NCBI RefSeq assembly: GCF_024323335.1
Contig: NC_066583.1
Location: 268,975,416-269,039,415 of the forward strand
Origin: Lathyrus oleraceus
Taxonomy: Eukaryota > Streptophyta > Magnoliopsida > Fabales > Fabaceae
Length of the DNA: 64,000 bases
Direction of reading: 5' to 3'
The notes beneath the pieces are model-generated. The model was not told the DNA's origin. It saw only the letters and a list, made by a program, of their open reading frames with translations, and searched no databases. Position 1 is the first letter of the stretch; every line of letters begins with the position of its first letter. Positions 10,124 to 20,872 of this stretch are shown here, one piece after another. Position numbers and translations under genes: made by a program.

Positions 10124-10850
10124 TACTAATTAGAATAAACAAAAAACAATTTCAGAAGAGAAACCAAAAATGGGATGAGACAAAACAATTTCGCTTTATT
10201 GAGTTAGTCTCTGTGCAGGGCATTCATGTCTCCATTTACTCTATCAAATAACATCCATACCTAAACTTCTTAAGTTACTAGCTACGCTATGTATGTTAGA
10301 ATAAATACACTCATAAGCTGCATAGTGTACCTTTGATTGGTAGAAGGTGTTTTAGATATTGCTGCCTGAATAGTCAAAAATTTGAAACTTTTTTAGGGTT
10401 TTACAAAATGTTGTTAAACTACAATCTAAGCCGCGAAATCAAAGGTTTCTAATGTCTCTATAATGCAACCATAACCGAACCCTAACAACAGTCTTTGAAT
10501 GTGATTCATAGCGATATCAAATTCAGCAATTTAAAAACCAACCGTCAATTGATGGTTGAAACAAACGTAGCATAGACAACAATAACATAAAACTGAAATG
10601 GGGCAAAGCTAAAACAAAGCAATAGTGCAAGTAATAATGTATGCTAGAATAAATACACTCATAAGCTGCATAGTGTACCTTTGATTGGTAGAAGGAGGAA
10701 ACATCGTAGATCTAACAAAGGTGGAAGGAGAACGCCTTAGAAGTAGCGAAAATCGTAGCAGTGAGAACCCTAACGTGAAAAAGAACGAAAATAACAGAGA
10801 GTGAAATAACAAAACGCGCAGTATGTTATAATTTTAATGTTTACTAAAGG
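10124..10850 (-). other. 5' leader/promoter region of the CACTA transposase, with a 59-bp direct repeat
   Basis: No ORF here is convincing. A 59-bp segment (starting atgtatgttagaataaatac) at 10,289-10,347 recurs at 10,637-10,695 with a single mismatch. The region presumably holds the transposase promoter and untranslated leader, but I could not identify a clear TATA box. Confidence 0.55.
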
Positions 10851-10851
10851 G

Positions 10852-11215
10852 GACCTTAGAGGGCGCTTGTGGAAAAAAAAGCGCCCTCTAAAGGGGGCCT
10901 AAGAGGGCGCTTATGAAAGCGCTCTCTAAGGCTTTCCAGAAGCGCTTTATAAACTGGAAATGCACATGGACTTATAGAGCGCTTCTTTAAAAGCGCCCTC
11001 TAAGGGTAACCTTAGAGGGCGCTTTCTAAAAAGCGCCATGTATTGTTGTCCCTCTATCTCCTCCTTATTTTTTAGCTTCACCTTAGAGGGCGCTTTATTA
11101 CAAAAGCGCCCTCTAAAGTGCGCTGTCTATTGCTCCTTATTTTTTCACTTCACTTTAGATAGCGCTTTTGTAATAAAGCGCCCTCTAAGGTGCGCTGTCT
11201 ATTCCAGTTTTTGGC
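10852..11215. repeat. Right subterminal repeat array of the CACTA element
   Basis: About eleven copies of the same GAGGGCGCTTT / AAAGCGCCCTC motif found at the left end occur in both orientations up to the right TIR. Some are degenerate (agcgctctct, agatagcgc). Because the same motif sits at both ends in both orientations, the whole element could fold into a large cruciform. Confidence 0.9.
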
Positions 11216-11221
11216 GTAGTG

Positions 11222-11625
11222 ATTTATGCTCCCAAATTCTTCAAGATTTAATTGTTATAGATGAAAACATGAATTGATCAGGATATTAGCAAAGGTATTA
11301 GATGAGAGTCCACCTCCCGCATGATTGCACAAGATTCTTCATCCATTTAATGAAGAAGAGTGTTAGGGTGATTCAAGTTGAAGTATTTCATTGCTTTAAA
11401 ATGTATGACATGATATTTGTATGCAAGAACTCATTTCGTAATCATGCTTTTGTTCTAGACAAGTAATAAACACAACAGTTGCATGTGCATTTGTTAGTTT
11501 GAACCATGCATTTTCCATCACTTGTTTTAAAGAATTGTTGAATTAAGAGCCTTATCATAATGTCTTGTTTTTAAGTTATTTTAACTTTGATTGAGGACAA
11601 ACAAAGATTCGAGTTGGGGATAGTT
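11222..11625 (+). other. Athila-like 3' untranslated region with purine tract
   Basis: This continues the host element beyond the CACTA insertion. A copy of a short host motif (gatgaaaacatgaattgatc, 11,260-11,279) resembles the sequence just left of the CACTA (about 5,720-5,739), so the flank held a small local repeat. A purine-rich stretch ending gagttggggatag immediately precedes the 3' LTR and is the likely polypurine tract. Confidence 0.6.
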
Positions 11626-11673
11626 TGATAAGTGCCCAAGGAAGAGTATTAGAGCATAACATTTTGGAACTTA
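11626..11673 (+). repeat. Start of Athila-like 3' LTR (left of the copia insertion)
   Basis: The first 48 bp of the 3' LTR, starting TGATAAGTGCCCAAG, corresponds to 916 onward in the 5' LTR. It is cut at 11,673 by the copia element; the LTR continues at 21,919. The copia target duplication is actta (11,669-11,673) against attta (21,914-21,918). The intact 5' LTR reads cacttataggctc across this point. Confidence 0.85.
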
Positions 11674-12678
11674 TGTTAGAACAAGATTTGGTTTTGCAAT
11701 TTATCCTTATGTTTTGATGATAATAAAGGATGAAACATTTTGGTATCCTGATAAAATTCTCTAAGTGCGTAGGGTTCTAACGTTAAATACATCTGATGAA
11801 ACAAACTTTAAGCGTTAAGCAAGTCTATAACAACTAAACTGAAAGCTAAAAGTGTTCGCTCTAACGACTCAAGACTTTGACTTTCTGAATCTGAAAGATC
11901 CCGCATCTGAAGTCTCTAAGGATCACTACATCTGAGGAATGTAAAGTCAAAGATTAATAAACAGTTTCTAATGGAAACATCAGGCAAATATCTGAAGAAT
12001 ACAAGATATGAGTGAAGTATCTGAATTCCGTGCACTCTGACTCTCACCAATCAAATCAGATCAAGACTTAACAACGAAGTATTCCAAAATGGTATAAATC
12101 TATATATGGAGAGAATTAATTACTCTCCTAAATTTCTATGGAAAGGAGAATAAACTTAATGACAATTAAGTCCCACCATTGGCAAGATATCAACATAAAT
12201 GCCTCATCCAACGGTATCATCTCCAAGCACTATAAAAGGTCCAACCATCATCATACCAACACATGAAATTATTCAACAAGAATTATGTTCATCAAAATTC
12301 AATTATTCACTAATTTTTGCTCCACTATTCACACAAATTGTTGCTCTTAGTGTGAGACTCAATTGTTCTTATTGTGTTCACTTTGCTTACCTAGAAGCAT
12401 TAAACACCTTCCTGTGACTTGTGAAGTCTGTAGACTTGAGAGGGCTAAGAGATCTTTGTACTCTTAGACGTTGTTGTAATCTTTCAAGATTAGTGGATTA
12501 AGTCCTTTTTGAAGGCGAAATCACCTTGGTAGGGTGGACTGGAGTAGCTTTGAATTTCAAGCGAACCCGGATAACTTATGTGTTGTTTATCTTTAAATTG
12601 TGTGCGTAGAAACTCCAAAAGTTTTTATTGTCTGTGAAAATAATTCAAACCCCCCTTTCTTGTTTTTCTCTACCTTCA
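11674..12678 (+). repeat. 5' LTR of the copia element
   Basis: 1,005 bp, starting TGTTAGAACAAG and ending TACCTTCA. Compared with the 3' LTR it lacks a 36-bp block after ttaaacaccttcctgt, and it has about a dozen base differences in the first 185 bp but few afterwards. A TATA-like tatatatgg lies near 12,111. Confidence 0.95.
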
Positions 12679-12680
12679 AT

Positions 12681-12692
12681 TGGTATCAGAGC
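12681..12692 (+). promoter_or_regulatory. Primer binding site, initiator tRNA-Met
   Basis: TGGTATCAGAGC is a perfect match to the primer site complementary to the 3' end of plant initiator tRNA-Met. It lies 2 bp after the LTR end. Confidence 0.95.
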
Positions 12693-12760
12693 TTTGGCTC
12701 TATTATTGATTCTCAAATCAAATACTTAACAATATAGAGAGATCTAGTGTGAAAAATATC

Positions 12761-14470
12761 ATGACTACCACCAATGAAAGAGATAGCTACAACGCCAAAC
12801 CTCTAGTCTTCGATGGAGAGAAATTTGATTATTGGAAGGACAAAATTGAAAGCTTCTTCCTAGGCTATGACGCTAACTTATGGGACATGGTTACAAATGG
12901 TTATGAACCACTTGTATCTTCTTCTAGAGTTGTCATTTCTAGGAACAAAATGAGTGATGATCAGAAGCGTGACTTCAAAAATCATCATAAAGCCAACACG
13001 ATTTTGTTGGACACCATATCTTACAATAAATATGAAAAGATCGCCAATAGGGAAACATCTAAAGACATATTTGACTCCCTAAAGATGACTCACGAAGGCA
13101 ACAATCAAGTCAAAGAGACTAAGGCTCTAGCCTTAATCCAAAAATATGAAGGCTTCAGAATGGAGAACGATGAAACTGTAGAGGTAATGTTTTCTAGATT
13201 TCAAACTTTAATTGTAGGACTCAAGGTTCTGGATAAAGGCTGAACAACTGCAGATCATGTCAAAAATATTATCACGAGTCTGCTAAAGAAGTGGAGACCG
13301 ATGGTCACTGCCATAAATCTATCAAAGGATCTGAATAATATAAGCCTGGAAGAACTCACCAGCTCCCTCAGGAGTCATGAAATAGAGTTAGAGGAAGACA
13401 AACCTCAAAAGAAAAGCAAATAAGTGACTCTGAAGTCCAGACCAGAAAGACGCAAGCCAGGAAGAAACAAAGCTCTTCAAGCTGAAGAGGATGATGATGA
13501 TTCTGAAAAAGACGACTCTGATGACGAAGAAGAGTTATCTCTTTTATCCAGAAGAGTCAAACAACACTGGAGAAAAAGGAATAACAACTTCAGAAGACCT
13601 AGGCAAAAGGGAGATCGTTCAGAATCTACTTCCAGAAGCAGACCAAGCAAAGAGGTAACTTGCTATGAATGTAAAGAATCAGGACACTACAGAAACGAAT
13701 GTCCTAAGCTCAACAAATATAGTTCCAGAAAAGAAGGATTCAAGAAAAACTCCTTCAATACTAAGAAGGGACTCATGGCTACCTGGGATGACTCTGAATC
13801 AGACGCATCAGAATCAGACTCTAAACTAGAATAGGCAAATGTCGCATTCATGGCTACCACATCCGGAAGTACATCTTAAAAGGAATCTGACTCTAAAGAG
13901 GTATTTTCTGATCTCTCTCGCTCTGATCTAGAAGCTTTTTTATCATAATCTCTAAGATCCTATCAGAAGTTTCGATAGAAATTCAAGGTCCTAAAAAGGG
14001 TCCATGAAGAAACTGTTGAAGAATGTGATAAGCTTGAAATAAAAGTTCTGAACTAAAAGGAAACATTTTTGTTTTAGAAAAAGAAAATGAATTTTCAACC
14101 AAAAAATGCTTAAAACTTGAAGAAACTTTATCCAAAGCTCCACCAACTTCTGACACCGTCATATACAAATATGAAAAGGCGTTTCAGAAAATTCTTTAAA
14201 ATGGGCTTGAAAGAAGCAAAATGGCTTCTATGATTTATGGTGTTAGTCACAATAAGAAAAGAGGAATTAGATATGACTTTAATGAAGATGAGCAAATACC
14301 TTATGTAGAGGATAAGCCAAAATCTCCTTTTTTATATCATTACATACATGCGCAAACACAAAGTTTTAACAATGCTAGAAAACCCAAAGTTTCCAGAAAC
14401 TCTGGGAGAACTAATCATAAAGGACCCAAAAGATTTTGGGTACCAAAAGATAAAATAGTATATGTTGCAG
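12761..14470 (+). pseudogene. Copia gag (broken)
   Basis: The gag polyprotein begins MTTTNERDSYNAKPLVFDG, then FDYWKDKIESFFLGYD, the usual N-terminal block. A basic, acidic-interrupted region leads to one intact CCHC knuckle, CYECKESGHYRNEC, near 13,660-13,705. The first reading frame is interrupted by TGA at 13,241, TAA at 13,421 and TAG at 13,832, several of which look like C-to-T products. A frameshift near 14,070 moves the rest (ASMIYGVSHNKKRGIRYDF, 14,221 onward) to another frame. The next shift near 14,470 leads into protease. Confidence 0.9.
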
Positions 14471-15828
14471 ATATCATGTGCAGCAGAGTTAAAACATCAA
14501 TCATGGTACCTGGACTCTGGACGCTCGCGACACATGAAGGGAAGAAAGCATATGTTCCAAAGCTTGGAACTTAAAGATGTTGGCTTTGTAGGCTTTAGAG
14601 GAAATCAGAAAGAAAGAATCAGAGGATTTGGAACGGTTGGTAATGGATCTTTTCCCTCTATTTTTTATGTTCTTTACGTAGAAGGATCAATGCATAACTT
14701 GTTATCCATAAGTCAATTAAGTGATGACGGTTATGATATAATCTTTAATCAAAAAACGTGAAAGGCTATTAATCAGAAAAGTGGCACAATTCTTTTCAAT
14801 GGTAAGTGGAAGAACAACATTTACAAGATTAAACTTTCAGATTTAAAAGATCAGAATGTAAAATATTTAATGTCTGTAAATGAAGAGAAATGGGTATGGA
14901 ACAGATGCTTGGGCCACATTAGCATGAGGAGTATTTCTCAGCTAAATAAACTCGAGCTAGTTAGAGGCCTACCTAAGCTGAAGTTTTCTTCAGATGCTCT
15001 TTGTGAAGCATGTCAGAAGGGAAAACTTTCTAAAACATCTTTCAAAAATAAAAATGTTGTTTCTACCTCTAAACCTCTTGAACTTCTTCACATTGACCTG
15101 TTTGGACTTGTTAAAACAACCTCAGTAAATGGTAAGAAGTATGGATTGGTCATTGTTGATGATTATAGTCGTTGGACATGGGTAAAGTTCCTTAAACACA
15201 AGAATGAGTCACACTCTGTGTTTACTAGTTCTGCTCAAAAGTGCAAAATGAATTTAACTCTAAAATCATTAGAGTCAGAAGTGATCATGATGGGGAATTT
15301 GAAAACAATTTTTTTGAAGAACTGTTTGATTCTAATGGGATATCCCATGATTTCTCCTGTCCTAGAACTCCACAACAAAATTGAGTTGTAGAAAGGAAGA
15401 ATAGAACCCTTCAAGAAATGGCCAGAACCATGACCAATGAAATAAATTTAACTAAGCACTTCTAGGTTGAAGCAGTGAATACAGCGTGTTTTATTCAGAA
15501 TAGAATCTCCGTTAGACCTATTCTAGAGAAGACTCCTTATGAACTGTGTAAGGGAAGAAAACCCAACATCTCTTATTTTCATCCTTTTGGACGTTCTTGT
15601 TTTATCCTAAACACTACAGATTATCTGAACAAGTTTGATTCTGAAGCACAAAAATGTATTATGTTGGGATACTCAGAACGCTCTAAAGGCTACAGAGTAT
15701 ACAATACAGAAACATTAATCATGGAAGAATCAATACATGTCAGATTTGATGACAAGCTTGACTTTGAAAAGTCAAAGCTAGTTGAAAATTTTGCAAAATT
15801 ACAGATAACACTTGCAGGCTCTGAGTAA
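14471..15828 (+). pseudogene. Copia protease and integrase
   Basis: The protease active site WYLDSGRSRHM is at about 14,505-14,540 (D-S-G intact). The GAG-pre-integrase zinc region follows: WNRCLGH with Asn replacing the first His of HHCC, then CEACQKGK. The integrase core has its first acid in HIDLFG, a second in SDHDGEF (normally SDHGGEF) and the Glu in VVERKNRT. The stretch between them is frameshifted near 15,240, and stops fall at 15,388-15,390 (just before VVERKNRT) and 15,463-15,465. The C-terminal part (NTACFIQNRISVRP, YELCKGRKPNISYFHPFG) runs to 15,828. The encoded integrase would not be functional. Confidence 0.92.
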
Positions 15829-17550
15829 AAGGCTAAAGAATCTGAAAAAGCAGAAAAGGGAACTTCAGAAGCACCTGAAGTCACTTCAAATCAGAAAAGA
15901 TCAAGAATTATACAAAATGTATCTGAAGAATTGATTCTGGGAAACAAAGACGAACCTGTCAGAACAAGATCAACATTCAAGGGATCTGAAGAAACGTTTC
16001 TGGGACTAGTATCTTTGATAGAGCCAACATCTTGTGAAGAATCACTTCAAGACAAAGAATGGATTCTGGCAATGGAAGAAGATCTTGATTAATTTGCAAA
16101 GAACGATGTCTGGGATCTTGTACCAAAACCCAAGGGAACCCATGTAATTGGAACCAAATGGGTGTACAGAAACAAACTAAATGAAAATGGTGAAGTGGTC
16201 AGAAACAAAGCATGAATGGTAGCACAAGGTTATAGTCAACAAGAAGGTATTGACTATAATGAAACCTTTTCTATAGTCTCCAAGTTAGATTATATCCGCT
16301 TACTTGTATCTTTTGTTGTAAATTATTCCATCAAACTATATCAGATGGATGTCAAGAGTGCGTTTTTGAATGGATATATTTCTGAAGAAGTGTATGTTCA
16401 TCAGCCTCCTGGTTTTGAAAACTCAAAATGTCCAAAACATGTTTTTAAACTGAAAAAATCTCTTTATGGTCTAAAACAAGCTCCTAGAGCTTGGTATGAA
16501 AGACTAAGTGCTTTCCTTCTGGAAAATGATTTTATCAGAGGCAAAGCTGATTCTACACTCTTATGTAAAAACATCATAAACGACCTCATGATTTGTCAAA
16601 TCTATGTTAATGACATAATTTTTGGTTATACTAATCCCTTTGTTTGTTAAGAATTCTCTGAGCTAATGCATGCTGAATTTGAAATGAGTCTAATGCAAGA
16701 ACTAAAGTTCTTTCTGGGAATACAAATCAAACAAACATCAGATGCAACTTATATTTATCAAAGCAAATACATAAAAGGCATTCTGAAGAAGTTTGAAATA
16801 ATAGAAAGTAAACCAACAAAGACTCATATACACCCCACATGCATTATGGAGAAAGAAGAGGTAAGTTAAAAGGTTTGTCAGAAACTTTATCATGGTATGA
16901 TAGGTTCTCTTCTCTATCTGACTGCTACTTGTCCAGATATACTATTCAGCGTTTGTCTTTGTTCCAGATTCCATTCAGATCCAAGGGTATCTCACCTAAC
17001 ATCTGTTAAGAGAATCCTAAGGTATCTGAAAGGAACACCTAACCTTGGCCTGATTTATAAGAAAACATCAGAGTATAGGCTTTCTGGATATTGTGATGCA
17101 GATTACGCTAGAGACAAATTAGAACGAAAAAGCACATCTGGAAACTGTTAGTTTCTGGGAGGAAACCTCATTTCATGGGCTAGCAAAAGACAATCAACCA
17201 TTGCACTCTCAATTACAGAAGCAGAATACATTTCAGCTTCACTATGCACTACTCAGATGATCTGGATGAAGAATCAACTAGAGGACCTTCAGATATATGA
17301 GAGTAACATTCCTATTTTCTGTGACAATATTGTTGCCATATGTTTCAGTAAGAATCCTATTTTGCACTCCAGAGCAAAGCACATAGAAATTAAACATTAT
17401 TTTATCAGAGGCTATGTTCAGAAAGGGGTAATAACTTTAAAATTCATTGATACAAACCACCAAAGGGATGATATCTTCACAAAACCCCTAGATAAAGATA
17501 AATTCTCCTTCATTTTGAAACATTTAAACATGGAAGATTACCCAAAATGA
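15829..17550 (+). pseudogene. Copia reverse transcriptase and RNase H
   Basis: RT covers about 16,050-16,870: KEWILAMEEDLD-stop-FAKNDVW, GTKWVYRNK, VAQGYSQQEGIDYNETF, YQMDVKSAFLNG, SLYGLKQAPRAWY. The catalytic box is IYVNDIIFG instead of Y-V-D-D, with AAT at 16,609-16,611 replacing GAT. RNase H covers about 16,900-17,547: GSLLYLTATCPDI, RYLKGT, GYCDADYA, TEAEYIS, SRAKHIEIK and the end VKHLNMEDYPK-like. Stops at 16,090, 16,213, 16,648, 16,867 and 17,149 are all in one frame. Apart from the stops the frame is long and coherent, so decay is mostly by point change. Confidence 0.93.
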
Positions 17551-18080
17551 TTCTAAAACTTGTGTTCCTTCTCTGAAGTGTCAAAATATGCTTTAACTTA
17601 AAGTCTATCTGGCATCTGGTTCTGATTCTGATACTTCTACCAGTTAGATGTCATCTGAATTAGAAATCCTCTGGATCAAAACTCTATTGGTATTCTTGAG
17701 ATCAGATACATCAACATGTGGCCTCTCTAGCGTCTGATCTTGGATCTTCTAGATAACTATCTAGAACATAACTCATGAGCCAGACTATTGAGATCTCCTC
17801 GAGCAGTGTGCATATTTTCGGGATTAGACATCCATCATTAGCTGAAATTAATTCCCCTCTTGCGTATCAACTCAAAATTTTGTGTTAATTAATTGTGTTG
17901 TTTACTATTCTCTAATAACTCTGTCGTTTTGCATGCTAACTAATGTGTATATATATTCGTCACAACTCTCACTCTCACACTTTTCACTCACAAACCTACA
18001 CAAAACCCTTGTACTCAAACTCTCTCCAAGTTCTTCAACAATCTTCATCAACATTCAAACAAACTCTTCATCTTCTTCAA

Positions 18081-19160
18081 ATGGACTCCCAACAACAACA
18101 AGTTTACAACTACTCACAACAGATGAAAGCTATTGAGCAACTTGATAATGCTCCCTAGCAAACCTCTACTGAAATTGCTACAACATCTATCACTGTCTAC
18201 AAGGAACCCCATGTTCTTAATCGTCCTTCTCACATCAACCTTGCAACACCCTTTGATAAACTGGAAGTTCTTTCTGAGTCTCTCGTGGATTTTGATAATA
18301 TGAAGCTCAATGGAGTCGACCTCACTGAAGAACTGAAGAAGCAAGGCTGGGAAACTTACTTTTAGAGACTCTATGGTCCCATTTATACCTTCCTTATCAA
18401 AGAGTTCTGGATATTTGCTGACTGCGATGACCACTGTATTGTCTCACATGTTCTGGGTGTGAAGATGGTCATCACTGGAAAATCTATTGCCAAGCTTCTG
18501 AACATGGAGAAAACTGGGGGAAGAAGAATCTACAACATAAACCTAAGGGCAAGACACATGTCACAGGAGATTGTTCCCACTATCTTAAAAAAAAGCTCTG
18601 AAGGCAGATCCTCCAAGAACAAGGAACTTCACCAAAATATGAAAGTCTGGTTAAAGATCATTTTGGGTACCATCCACCACCGTCCAGCTTCAAACTCCTC
18701 AGACTACATCAACACCGACCAGAAGTGCATCTTATACTGCCTTCACAAAGGGTTGAAGCTGAATCTCCATGTGTTACTTTTCAAGTACCTAAGGGACCCA
18801 GTCAGAGACACAAGGAATCACATGAAACCCAGAAACTACATCCCTATAGAAAGATTCATCTCTGATGTTCTAATTGAAAGTGGGTTAGTGGACCATATGA
18901 TATCCCACAATCTGATGGAAGAGGTGACCGTAGATATTGGCGAACCTCTAAATGTCAGGAATCTGAAAAGCATGGGGGTCATTGAAAGGGTCTTAGCAAG
19001 ACCAACTCTGGATACATCTTGGGAAGCTCTGAAGGATCAGAGAAAGATTCCAAATGGTCTTTATCTGTTATCCAAGATAGATCCTCCTAAGGTCATTGCC
19101 TACTACCTCCAGGATCTGACAGCTCAAGGAGTGGACATCTCAGAGTTCTCAGTGGATTAG
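18081..19160 (+). pseudogene. Envelope-like third ORF, N-terminal part
   Basis: This is the extra gene after pol that marks SIRE/Maximus-type copia elements; its role is unknown and it is called envelope-like only by position. The frame starts MDSQQQQVYNYSQQMKAIEQ, continues with KEPHVLNRPSHINLATPFDK and a 233-codon open stretch from 18,459 (KLLNMEKTGGRRIYNINL, HRPASNSSDYINTDQKCILY, KIDPPKVIAYYLQDLTAQG). Two in-frame TAG codons at 18,156-18,158 and 18,363-18,365 break it. The 18,459-19,160 part resembles the 'putative plant transposon protein' domain found in many plant TE ORFs. I see no signal peptide or clear membrane segment. Confidence 0.7.
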
Positions 19161-20460
19161 TACTAGAACATCCACCTAACTTCATGAAGAGGATGTGAGA
19201 GCCTTATGAAAGGAAGTCGAAGAAGAAGACTCTGAAGCTGGGAGAAATGTCAGAAACCAGACCGCATGTGCCTCTGGTCTCCTCTACTTCAAGTAAGTCA
19301 GTTCTTTCTAACACTCCTTTAAACTCTAATTTAAAGCAACTATCTTCCTCTCTACCTCTACCATCTTCTACCGACACAAACTCTGAACCCACAACATCCA
19401 TCTCAAATCCCTCTGAACCTCACAACTCTAACCCACCCTCACCTCCCCTCCAATAATTTAATCTCACAACCACAACACTCCCTATTTCTGAGGCCTTACT
19501 TCTAAACGAACCCATCTTACCTCCCTCTTCAACTCCCTCCTCTCCACCTTACTATGACATATCCTCTGACTCTGACCATCCAGAAACCACTAATCCTCCA
19601 TCTCCAACACTAGCTCAACTTTAAGCTAGCGTACTATCTGATTAAACCCCATCTGAGCCAGAAACCTCAATGCCTTCCCCATCTGAACATCTAACAAAAC
19701 CATAATCTGAACCTCAAACAATATCACCATCTAAACTTCCCACTGAACCTACGTCTGAATCCTCCACTACACAAACCTCTGACCTTCCCACTGAAACCAC
19801 CCCCACCTCACTAGAACCCATTAATCCAACCTTTGACCCTGAACCAACCTTCCCCACCCTGGAAGAGTTAATTGCTTTATTTTCTGAGTCTTCAGTTGTG
19901 AAGCTCATATCACTGTCTGAAAATTCTAAACTAAGTGATAATCCCGCTGAAGTGAGGAATCACTGGAGTGGATTTATCAGATGGATGACATTTGAGGTAT
20001 TCAAGCTGAAAAGCCTTCTAAACAAGTTAGAAATGACAACATCAGAGAAGTTGAAGAGAGGCTAGAGGCTCGTCTGGCCAGAGAAGCTGAAGAGAAAGCT
20101 CACCAGGAAGCTGAAGGAAAGGCAACACTGTAAGCTGAAGAGAAAGCAAGAAAAGAAGCAGAAGAAAAGGCCGCCACTGAGGCTGCTGCTACTGAAGCTG
20201 AAGCCAAAGCCAAGGTTGACGCTGAAGAAGTAACACACATTGCTGCGGAAGAATATGCCAAGGAAAAGGAAGTGGCTCTGACTCAGGGTGAGTCATCTAA
20301 CTCTGATCTTACTCTACTGGTGCTGAAGACTCTGGAGGAACTCCAGAAAGAACAACAGATTGTAAGAGCCAGATTGGATCAACAGGACTCTATCAACTCC
20401 AACATTCAGAGTCTCTTGACTCAGCTGTTTCAAAGGATGTCTCCTCCTCCAAACCCTTAG
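19161..20460 (+). pseudogene. Envelope-like third ORF, Ser/Pro-rich and coiled-coil part
   Basis: After the stop at 19,158 the reading continues in other frames. A Ser/Thr/Pro-rich stretch (SETRPHVPLVSSTSSKS, NPSEPHNSNPPSPP, about 19,247-19,900) is followed by a strongly charged Ala/Glu/Lys coiled coil (EEKAHQEAEGKA, EEKARKEAEEKAA, about 20,050-20,270). The C-terminus (LTLLVLKTLEELQKEQQIVR... to 20,460) is open. At least one frameshift lies near 20,000 and several stops are in the Ser/Pro part. The layout (globular part, low-complexity stalk, coiled coil) is typical of these ORFs. Confidence 0.65.
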
Positions 20461-20858
20461 ACATCTTAGGATTTCTGCTATGTTTTTTCTTGTGTTCTTC
20501 TAAGTGTTTTTTCTAATTGTTTGTGGTTATGTCGTTTTGAGTCTGACAAAAAGAGGGAGAGATAATTTAACGGCCTTCTGATGAAATTAATATTTAAGCC
20601 TCATAATGCATCGCTTACATTCCAAAAATATTATGCAGTCTAAGTTCATGTAGGAAGGATCTGAGTAAAACATCTGAGAAACAAGCTAAGCAACATAAGA
20701 AGATCTGGTAAGAACCTCTAAACCCTCTCAAGTATCAGATTTAGGGGGAGATTGGCTATCTCAGGGGGAGTTACAATACATCTGACTTTGTAACTACCTT
20801 CCCTTTATTGTTATGAAGTATCATTGTTTCATCAATAGTCTGAAGTTTTGTCATCATC

Positions 20859-20872
20859 AAGAAGGGAGAGAT
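20859..20872 (+). promoter_or_regulatory. Polypurine tract of the copia element
   Basis: The purine run aagaagggagagat directly precedes the TGTTAGAA start of the 3' LTR and would prime plus-strand DNA synthesis. Confidence 0.85.

Larger units (their letters stand above)
5745..11221 (-). mobile_element. CACTA (En/Spm-type) DNA transposon
   Basis: This is a complete class II element of 5,477 bp. The left end reads CACTACGCCAAATA and the right end reads, inverted, CACTACGCCAAAAAC, giving about 12 bp of perfect terminal inverted repeat starting with the diagnostic CACTA. The 3-bp target duplication att lies at 5742-5744 and 11,222-11,224. Both subterminal regions carry dense inverted copies of an AGCGCCCTCTAA-type motif. 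Inside is one long intact transposase ORF on the minus strand and weak traces of a second gene. Ends, duplication and ORF together suggest a fairly young insertion into the already decayed Athila-like element. Confidence 0.95.

Noticed and set aside
12681..12692. tRNA-like matches at 1,318, 12,681, 24,008 and 54,532 as tRNA genes
   Set aside because: Only the complement of a tRNA 3' end is present next to LTR ends; these are primer sites and no cloverleaf is present.
18114..18434. 106-codon minus-strand ORF inside the copia third ORF
   Set aside because: The plus strand reads as the envelope-like ORF; the minus frame is its shadow.
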